Source of the DNA: JANPCX01 sp050916095
GTDB taxonomy: Bacteria > Pseudomonadota > Gammaproteobacteria > Burkholderiales > Burkholderiaceae_C
NCBI GenBank assembly: GCA_050916095.1
Contig: CP050901.1
Coordinates: forward strand, 496,001-560,000
Direction of reading: 5' to 3'
DNA length: 64,000 bases
Part shown: in pieces, positions 58,701-64,000 of the stretch
How positions within the stretch are numbered: position 1 is the first letter of the stretch
Layout of the letters: each line of letters begins with the position of its first letter
Position numbers and translations under genes: made by a program
Notes under the pieces: generated by a model
The model's input: the letters and a program-made list of their open reading frames with translations, nothing else
Databases searched by the model: none
What the model was told of the DNA's origin: nothing

Positions 58701-59868
58701 TCTGGCCGAGTGGTTGCAAACCATGAACCCCGACTGGGGCTTCATGCGCGTATTTCAGTACCTCACCTTCCGCGCCGTGATGGCCGCGATGACGGCGCTC
58801 TTGATTGGTCTGGCCCTCGGCCCTTGGGTGATACGTCGTTTGGCTGCGTTGAAGATAGGTCAACCCGTGCGCGACTATGGCGTGCAAAGCCACTTGGTCA
58901 AAAGCGGCACACCCACCATGGGTGGCGTGCTCATCTTGTTGTCCATTGCGCTGAGCACCTTGTTGTGGTTTGACTGGACCAACCGCTTCGTGTGGATCGT
59001 CATGCTGGTGACCTTCGGATTTGGAGCAATCGGTTGGGTGGACGATTGGCGCAAGGTGGTTCAGAAAAACCCCGAGGGCATGGCGTCCAGGGAAAAGTAT
59101 TTTTGGCAATCGCTGATTGGTTTGATCGCCGCGTTTTACTTGGCCTTCAGCGTCTCGGAAACCTCCAACGCCCGCGTCGCCGAGTTGTTTTTTCAATGGG
59201 TGACCAGCGGCTTCACCTTGCCCTTGCCCAACAAGGCCGACCTGATCGTGCCCTTCTTCAAAACGGTGAGTTACCCGCTCGGAGTCGCCGGCTTCATCAT
59301 CCTGACCTACCTCGTCATCGTGGGGGCCAGCAATGCCGTCAACCTCACCGACGGTTTGGATGGTCTGGCCATCATGCCGGTGGTCATGGTGGGCTCGGCG
59401 CTGGGCGTGTTTGCTTACGTGACCGGCAATGCGGTGTTCAGCAAATACCTCTTCATTCCGCACATTCCGGGTGCAGGGGAGTTGCTGGTGTTTTGCTCAG
59501 CCATGGCCGGTGCCGGTTTGGCCTTCCTGTGGTTCAACGCCCATCCGGCCCAAGTGTTCATGGGTGATGTGGGTGCGCTGGCTTTGGGGGGCGCACTCGG
59601 AACCATCGCCGTGATCACACGTCAGGAAATTCTGCTGGCGATCATGGGCGGCATCTTTGTGGTCGAAGCCATGTCGGTGATGTTGCAGGTGACCTACTTC
59701 AAATACACAAAGAAACGCTATGGCGAAGGCCGCCGAATTCTGAAGATGGCGCCGCTGCACCACCACTTTGAAAAATCGGGTTGGAAAGAAACCCAGGTGG
59801 TGGTTCGTTTTTGGATCATCACCATGCTGCTGTGCCTCGTGGGTTTGGCAAGTTTGAAGTTGCGTTGA
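58690..59868 (+). CDS. mraY: Phospho-N-acetylmuramoyl-pentapeptide transferase
   Basis: MraY makes lipid I by transferring phospho-MurNAc-pentapeptide to undecaprenyl phosphate. The 392-residue protein has about ten membrane helices. Conserved loops: VKSGTPTMGG, GWVDDWRKV with the DD pair, NAVNLTDGLDGLAI, NAHPAQVFMGDVGALALGG and MAPLHHHFEKSGWKE with the HHH motif. It starts inside the end of murF; murD follows after 18 nt. Confidence 0.97.
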   Translation: MLPSLAEWLQTMNPDWGFMRVFQYLTFRAVMAAMTALLIGLALGPWVIRRLAALKIGQPVRDYGVQSHLVKSGTPTMGGVLILLSIALSTLLWFDWTNRFVWIVMLVTFGFGAIGWVDDWRKVVQKNPEGMASREKYFWQSLIGLIAAFYLAFSVSETSNARVAELFFQWVTSGFTLPLPNKADLIVPFFKTVSYPLGVAGFIILTYLVIVGASNAVNLTDGLDGLAIMPVVMVGSALGVFAYVTGNAVFSKYLFIPHIPGAGELLVFCSAMAGAGLAFLWFNAHPAQVFMGDVGALALGGALGTIAVITRQEILLAIMGGIFVVEAMSVMLQVTYFKYTKKRYGEGRRILKMAPLHHHFEKSGWKETQVVVRFWIITMLLCLVGLASLKLR

Positions 59869-59886
59869 GATGAGTTTGAGCGACAC

Positions 59887-61773
59887 ATGAAATTCTTGAG
59901 TGGCATCACGGTATTGGTTCTGGGCTTGGGCGAGTCCGGCTTGGCCATGGCCCGGTGGTGCGCGCGCTGCGGAGCAAACGTGCGGGTGTGGGACTCGCGC
60001 CAGTCGCCACCGCAGGCCGGTGCTTTGAATGAGCATGTCCCAGCCGCAACGCTGATCACGGGCGACTTGGGAGAAGCGGCCTTCGACGGCGTGCAACTCA
60101 TTCTGAAAAGCCCGGGGTTGGCGCCCAACGATGCACGCATCGCTGCGCCGCTGGCAGCAGCGGTAGAGCGGTGCATCTTGCTGCAAGGCGAGTTGGATCT
60201 CTTTGCGCATGCGCTGGCTGACCTGAAGCTGGAGCGGGGCTATGCGCCCAAGGTGATTGCCATCACCGGCACCAATGGGAAAACCACCACCGCGTCGATG
60301 ACGGCCATGTTGGTTGAGCGCGCCGACAAACGCGTGGCACTGGCGGGCAACATAGGACCGACCATGTTGCAGACCTTGTCGGACGCGCTGGATTTGGAGC
60401 CCGCCTCCCCCTCCGTTCACCCTGAGCCTGTCGAAGGGCCCGAGGGTCCTGAAGCCGCAGAGGCCGAGCACACGGCTTCGACAGGCTCAGCCCGAACGGA
60501 GGTGGGATCCGAGGTCACGACCATTGAAACTGCGTCCGAAGCCCTGGCGTCGACCAACGAGCCTCTCAGCGCGCTGGCTTCGACAGGCTCAGCCCGAACG
60601 GAGTTGGCGGTGGAGTCTGCTGCGCAAGTGGATGAGTCTTGTGCCGATCCGGCCACAGACCCAGCCAACGAACCCAGCGACGATACCCCCATCAACATCG
60701 ACGGCCAACTCCCACCCGGTCTCATTCCACCGCCACCTCCTGGCCCCGTGTTTGAGCACCTGCCCGACGTGTGGGTGCTGGAGCTGTCCAGCTTTCAGCT
60801 CGATGAAGCCAAAGGTTTTGAGCCCAGCAGTGCCACCGTTCTCAACCTCACCCAAGACCATTTGGACTGGCACGGCGACATGGCCGCGTATGCGGCAGCC
60901 AAAGCCCGTGTCTTTGGCAAGCAGGCCGTCATGGTGATCAACCGCGACGATGTTTTGGTGGAGAACATGGTGCCCAAAGCACCCACGCCCCAAGGCAAAG
61001 CCAAAGCACCCAAGTGGATACCCCGCCAAGTGGTGCGTTTCGGTTTGAACGCCCCCGAACACCCAGGCGACTTTGGTTTGATCCAAGAAAACGGCATGGC
61101 TTGGCTCGTGCGCGCCATGGAAGCGGACGAAACCATCAAACCCAAAAGGGGCGTGGTCCTGGAAGAAGAAATCATCATCCAGCGCCTGATGCCCGCCGAT
61201 GCACTGCGGGTGCGCGGTCGCCACAATGCCGCCAATGCCTTGGCAGCGTTGGCCCTGGCCACTGCCGTGGGCTGCCCTTTGGCTCCCATGCTGCACGGTT
61301 TGCGCGAATACAGCGGCGAGCCCCACCGCGTGGAGCATGTGGGAACCATCGATGGGGTCGATGCGTTCGACGACAGCAAGGGCACCAATGTCGGCGCGAC
61401 CGTCGCAGCGATCGAGGGACTCGGTGCCGACCGCACCCCGGCGAAGTTGGTCGTGATTTTGGGTGGTGACGGCAAAGGCCAAGACTTCGCCCCCTTGCTC
61501 GCCCCGCTGCAGCGCCATGCTCGCGCAGTGGCCACCATTGGCCGTGATGCCGAGGTGATTGAACGCGTGTTGGCGGCTTTGCAACTCCCGGTGCAGCGGC
61601 ACGAAAGTTTGGAGTTGGCAACAAACTGGTCTTTTGACCAAGCGCAAAGCGGCGACGCGGTGTTGCTCAGCCCAGCCTGTGCCAGCTTGGACATGTTCAA
61701 AAACTACGCCCACCGCGCCGAAGTGTTTGTGAACACGGTGCTGACCCGAGCACAAGACAGGGGGCAAGCGTGA
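59887..61773 (+). CDS. murD: UDP-MurNAc-L-alanine:D-glutamate ligase with repeat-derived insert
   Basis: MurD adds D-glutamate. The N-terminal domain (LGLGESGLAMARWC), ATP loop ITGTNGKTTTASMT (about residues 126-139), VLELSSFQLDEAKG (about 296-310), NLTQDHLDWHGDM and DSKGTNVGAT (about 497-506) are intact. At 628 residues it is far longer than the usual 440-500. Residues about 170-292, between GNIGPTML and the SSFQL strand, are a low-complexity insert; positions 176-239 are translated palindromic repeats (60413-60601), followed by an acidic/proline-rich stretch. The frame is open, so it is probably functional with a long surface loop. Confidence 0.94.
   Translation: MKFLSGITVLVLGLGESGLAMARWCARCGANVRVWDSRQSPPQAGALNEHVPAATLITGDLGEAAFDGVQLILKSPGLAPNDARIAAPLAAAVERCILLQGELDLFAHALADLKLERGYAPKVIAITGTNGKTTTASMTAMLVERADKRVALAGNIGPTMLQTLSDALDLEPASPSVHPEPVEGPEGPEAAEAEHTASTGSARTEVGSEVTTIETASEALASTNEPLSALASTGSARTELAVESAAQVDESCADPATDPANEPSDDTPINIDGQLPPGLIPPPPPGPVFEHLPDVWVLELSSFQLDEAKGFEPSSATVLNLTQDHLDWHGDMAAYAAAKARVFGKQAVMVINRDDVLVENMVPKAPTPQGKAKAPKWIPRQVVRFGLNAPEHPGDFGLIQENGMAWLVRAMEADETIKPKRGVVLEEEIIIQRLMPADALRVRGRHNAANALAALALATAVGCPLAPMLHGLREYSGEPHRVEHVGTIDGVDAFDDSKGTNVGATVAAIEGLGADRTPAKLVVILGGDGKGQDFAPLLAPLQRHARAVATIGRDAEVIERVLAALQLPVQRHESLELATNWSFDQAQSGDAVLLSPACASLDMFKNYAHRAEVFVNTVLTRAQDRGQA
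60413..60601. repeat. Palindromic repeats inside the murD coding sequence
   Basis: A full palindrome (left arm from CCGTTCACCCTGAGCC at 60413, right arm ending CGAACGG at 60499) and a further single right arm (60578-60601, CTTCGACAGGCTCAGCCCG core) lie in frame. They are translated as SVHPEPVEGPEG and twice as ASTGSARTE. This is the same family as at 32929, 40965, 43771-43955 and 49037-49217. Confidence 0.85.
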
Positions 61774-63056
61774 ACACCAGCCTCGCCGCCAAATCGGGAT
61801 GGAATCCCTTGCGTAGCCTGGGGCAGTGGTGGCGCAAGCGCCGTTCCGCGGGCGACGAGGCCAGTGGCGCGCAGGTGCCGATTCGCGACTGGGTCAGCGT
61901 GGGCCGCAGCGAGCCCACCCGCATCTCCGGGTTTGACCAAGTGCTCGTGTGTTTGGTTGTGGCTTTGCTGGCCCTGGGATTGGTCATGGTTTACAGCGCC
62001 TCGGTGGCGCTGCCCGATAACCCCAAGTTCGCGCGCTACCAGCCCACACACTTTTTGTCGCGTCATGTCTTGTCCATCGTGATCGCCACCTTGGCCGCCT
62101 TGGTGGTGATTCAAATCCCGGTGGCTGTGTGGGAGCGTTTCGCGCCGTGGTTGTTCGCTTTTTCTTTGTTGCTGATGGTGCTGGTGTTGATTCCTGCCAT
62201 TGGCAAAGGCGTGAACGGTGCGCGCCGCTGGATACCCATTGGTGTGATGAACTTTCAGCCGTCCGAATTGGCCAAACTTGCCATGGCTTTGTATGCGGCG
62301 GGTTATATGGTTCGCAAGATGGAGGTCAAAGAAGACTTCCTGCAAGCCGTGCTGCCCATGGCCGTATCGGTGGCTGTGGTGGGGCTCTTGCTCTTGGCTC
62401 AGCCTGACATGGGCGCATTCCTGGTGATTGCCACCATCGCCATGGGCATCTTGTTCTTGGGTGGCGTGAATGGCCGTATGTTTTTCCTCATCAGCGCCGT
62501 GCTGGTGGGTGCTTTTGTGCTGATGATCACGCTCAGTGATTGGCGTCGTGAACGCATCTTTGCCTACCTCAACCCTTGGGACGAAAAGTACACCTTGGGC
62601 AAGGCCTATCAACTCTCACACTCGTTGATTGCGTTTGGCCGGGGCGAACTGTTTGGTCAAGGCTTGGGTGGCAGCGTTGAAAAACTCCACTACCTGCCCG
62701 AAGCCCACACCGATTTCTTGCTGGCCGTCATTGGCGAAGAGCTCGGGTTTGTGGGCGTGGCCTGCGTGGTGCTTGCTTTCTTTTTGCTGGCTCGCCGCGT
62801 CTTCGTCATCGGCCGCCAAGCCATCGTGCTGGATCGGGTCTTTGCGGGTTTGTTCGCGCAGGGTGTGGGCGTGTGGATGGGCGGCCAAGCCTTCATCAAC
62901 ATGGGCGTGAACTTGGGCGTGTTGCCCACCAAGGGATTGACCTTGCCTTTGATGAGCTTTGGCGGCTCAGCCATTCTGATGAATATCGTGGCCCTGGCGA
63001 TTGTTCTCCGAGTTGATATTGAAAACAGACAACTCATGCGCGGAGGCCGCGCATGA
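61770..63056 (+). CDS. ftsW: Septal peptidoglycan glycosyltransferase FtsW
   Basis: This 428-residue SEDS polymerase extends glycan strands from lipid II at the septum together with FtsI. It has a cytoplasmic N-terminal tail (1-50), about ten membrane helices, and the conserved loops GKGVNGARRWIPIG, NFQPSELAKLA, QPDMGAFLV, GLGGSVEKLHYLPEAHTDFLLAVIGEELG and LPLMSFGGSA. It starts with GTG 61770, overlapping the murD stop. Its own last codons (RGGRA, TGA) form the first copy of the junction sequence repeated downstream. Confidence 0.95.
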   Translation: MNTSLAAKSGWNPLRSLGQWWRKRRSAGDEASGAQVPIRDWVSVGRSEPTRISGFDQVLVCLVVALLALGLVMVYSASVALPDNPKFARYQPTHFLSRHVLSIVIATLAALVVIQIPVAVWERFAPWLFAFSLLLMVLVLIPAIGKGVNGARRWIPIGVMNFQPSELAKLAMALYAAGYMVRKMEVKEDFLQAVLPMAVSVAVVGLLLLAQPDMGAFLVIATIAMGILFLGGVNGRMFFLISAVLVGAFVLMITLSDWRRERIFAYLNPWDEKYTLGKAYQLSHSLIAFGRGELFGQGLGGSVEKLHYLPEAHTDFLLAVIGEELGFVGVACVVLAFFLLARRVFVIGRQAIVLDRVFAGLFAQGVGVWMGGQAFINMGVNLGVLPTKGLTLPLMSFGGSAILMNIVALAIVLRVDIENRQLMRGGRA

Positions 63057-63166
63057 CCGCGTTGTTCAAGCGCAGCGCAGAAAACGCGGGGGCACGCCGC
63101 AGGCGTGACCGTTGGCTGTTTCGGCGCAGCCAAAATCGAGTCCTTGTGCGCGGAGGCCGCGCATGA
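63053..63166 (+). CDS. Putative 37-residue ORF, repeat unit 1
   Basis: ATG 63053 overlaps the ftsW stop (ATGA) with GGAGG 6 nt upstream. The predicted peptide (starting MTALFKRSAENAGARRRRDR, ending VLVRGGRA) has 11 Arg and one Lys, and is strongly basic. No family recognised. It could be a peptide, or merely a device that carries ribosomes towards murG. Confidence 0.4.
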   Translation: MTALFKRSAENAGARRRRDRWLFRRSQNRVLVRGGRA

Positions 63167-63276
63167 CCGCGTTGTTCAAGCGCAGCGCAGAAAACGCGGG
63201 GGCACGCCGCAGGCGTGACCGTTGGCTGTTTCGGCGCAGCCAAAATCGAGTCCTTGTGCGCGGAGGCCGCGCATGA
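63163..63276 (+). CDS. Putative 37-residue ORF, repeat unit 2
   Basis: The sequence is identical to unit 1. The start ATG 63163 overlaps the stop of unit 1 (ATGA) with the hairpin-buried GGAGG in front, and its own stop overlaps the start of unit 3. Confidence 0.4.
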   Translation: MTALFKRSAENAGARRRRDRWLFRRSQNRVLVRGGRA

Positions 63277-63386
63277 CCGCGTTGTTCAAGCGCAGCGCAG
63301 AAAACGCGGGGGCACGCCGCAGGCGTGACCGTTGGCTGTTTCGGCGCAGCCAAAATCGAGTCCTTGTGCGCGGAGGCCGCGCATGA
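63273..63386 (+). CDS. Putative 37-residue ORF, repeat unit 3
   Basis: The sequence is identical to units 1 and 2. Its TGA (63384-63386) overlaps the murG ATG (63383-63385), so ribosomes ending here are placed to restart on murG. Confidence 0.4.
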   Translation: MTALFKRSAENAGARRRRDRWLFRRSQNRVLVRGGRA

Positions 63387-64000
63387 CCTCCTCCAAACAC
63401 CTGCTCATCATGGCCGCAGGCACCGGCGGTCACATCATTCCTGGCCTGGCTGTGGCGCAGGAAATGCAAAGCCGTGGCTGGACGGTCAGTTGGTTGGGGA
63501 CCTCTCATGGCATGGAGAACAAGCTCGTGCCCCCGGCGCAAATTCCGCTGGACACCATCACCTTCAGTGGCTTGCGTGGCAAGGGTTTGCTGCACACCCT
63601 GACGGGTGGGCTGCGTCTGCTGCTGGCGTTTTGGCACTGCTTGCAAGTCATCCGTCGCCGCCAAGCCCGCGTGGTTCTGGGCATGGGCGGTTATGTGTGT
63701 TTTCCGGGTGGCTTGATGGCCTCCCTGTTGAACAAACCCCTGATGCTGGTCAACGCCGATGCGGCATTGCTGATGAGCAACAAGAGCTTGTTGCCCGTGG
63801 CAGACAAAGTGGCGTTTGGGTTTGACGGACCAGCCGTTGGCAGGGTCAAACAAGGCGTGGTCACCGGCAACCCTGTGCGGGCCGAGATCGAGAACCTGCC
63901 GCGACCAGAGCAGCGGTTTGAAGGACGCTCAGGTCCTTTGCGCATCTTGGTGGTGGGCGGTAGTTTGGGTGCCAAAGTCTTGAACGAAACGCTGCCTGCA
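63383..64000 (+). CDS. murG: UDP-GlcNAc:undecaprenyl-PP-MurNAc-pentapeptide GlcNAc transferase, 5' part
   Basis: MurG makes lipid II from lipid I at the inner face of the membrane. The first 206 residues are visible, the rest lying beyond the window. The N-terminal glycine-rich loop AAGTGGHIIPGLAVA (residues 11-25), LGMGGYVCFPGGLMA (about 99-113) and the second loop VVGGSLGAKVLNETLP (from about 191) are intact. ATG 63383 is preceded by GGAGG within a hairpin and overlaps the stop of the last 110-bp repeat ORF. Confidence 0.96.
   Translation, partial: MTSSKHLLIMAAGTGGHIIPGLAVAQEMQSRGWTVSWLGTSHGMENKLVPPAQIPLDTITFSGLRGKGLLHTLTGGLRLLLAFWHCLQVIRRRQARVVLGMGGYVCFPGGLMASLLNKPLMLVNADAALLMSNKSLLPVADKVAFGFDGPAVGRVKQGVVTGNPVRAEIENLPRPEQRFEGRSGPLRILVVGGSLGAKVLNETLPA

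Larger units (their letters stand above)
63053..63382 (+). repeat. Three perfect 110-bp tandem repeats between ftsW and murG
   Basis: Units 63053-63162, 63163-63272 and 63273-63382 are identical as far as I can read. Each starts ATGACCGCGTTG and ends with GCGCGGAGGCCGCGC, a sequence also present at the ftsW 3' end. That 15-mer is a hairpin (stem GCGCGG/CCGCGC, loop AGG) burying the ribosome site GGAGG, 6 nt before the next ATG. Because 110 is not a multiple of three, each unit encodes its own small ORF ending in the ATGA of the next. Confidence 0.95.

Noticed and set aside
63034..63353. Minus-strand ORFs across the 110-bp repeats
   Set aside because: They are mirror frames of the GC-rich repeat; the plus-strand ORFs have ribosome sites and stop/start overlaps, the minus-strand ones do not.
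63053..63382. CRISPR array
   Set aside because: The 110-bp units are contiguous and identical with no unique spacers, and no cas gene is present.
1..64000. tRNA or rRNA genes and prophage modules
   Set aside because: I saw no cloverleaf-like sequence, rRNA stretch or phage structural genes; this is by eye only.

Overview
The window comes from a GC-rich betaproteobacterium, most likely a member of the Comamonadaceae (Burkholderiales). The grounds are the gene content and order (glnE-yhdP-nitrilase, DUF1840, DUF1841, DUF3108 and DUF3429 genes, a LiuR/isovaleryl-CoA block with aceK, and a dcw cell-wall cluster) and the abundant palindromic repeat with the core CTTCGACAGGCTCAGCCCG. All family names come from reading the translations; no database search was run. 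Layout, 1-11.9 kb: a ferritin-like desaturase-type gene, an IS4-family element sitting exactly inside the terminator behind it, a glutathione transferase, a rhombosortase-like membrane protease, glnE, the giant AsmA-like protein YhdP and a Nit-type amidase. 11.9-15.7 kb: a small accessory island with two unrecognised, less GC-rich genes and an IS3-family element with a duplicated right end. It is closed by a diverged internal fragment of the same nitrilase gene. 15.7-31 kb: lysS, then mostly housekeeping and conserved hypothetical genes (M61 peptidase, DUF3108, enoyl-CoA hydratase, phosphatase, OmpA-like lipoprotein, SprT-like protease, an AraC regulator with a divergent AhpD-like gene, MBL hydrolase). 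31-39 kb: a LiuR-type regulator with isovaleryl-CoA dehydrogenase, carbonic anhydrase, aceK, thiolase, SDR and a second acyl-CoA dehydrogenase, a block for branched-chain amino acid and acetyl-CoA metabolism. 39-49 kb: chemotaxis receptor, pyrophosphate-dependent phosphofructokinase, a hairpin-rich MITE-like element, copper ATPase plus copper chaperone, a parDE toxin-antitoxin pair, DUF1841, a RutE-like nitroreductase and an MFS transporter. 49-52 kb: an arsenic operon read as arsR-arsI-arsC-arsC-aquaporin. 52-64 kb: the division and cell-wall (dcw) operon mraZ-rsmH-ftsL-ftsI-murE-murF-mraY-murD-ftsW-murG (murG cut by the window end), tightly packed with overlapping start and stop codons. The most unusual features are as follows. 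(1) Three perfect 110-bp tandem repeats lie between ftsW and murG. Each encodes the same 37-residue arginine-rich ORF with its own hairpin-buried Shine-Dalgarno sequence, and all junctions from ftsW to murG are ATGA stop/start overlaps, giving a possible chain of translational coupling. (2) The palindromic repeat family has entered two coding genes in frame (murD and copA); the copA copy is a complete 116-bp MITE-like unit with a near-identical twin beside the arsenic operon. (3) A near-perfect 27-bp inverted repeat covers the parD stop and parE start. (4) A 391-bp element with terminal inverted repeats contains a row of perfect hairpins.
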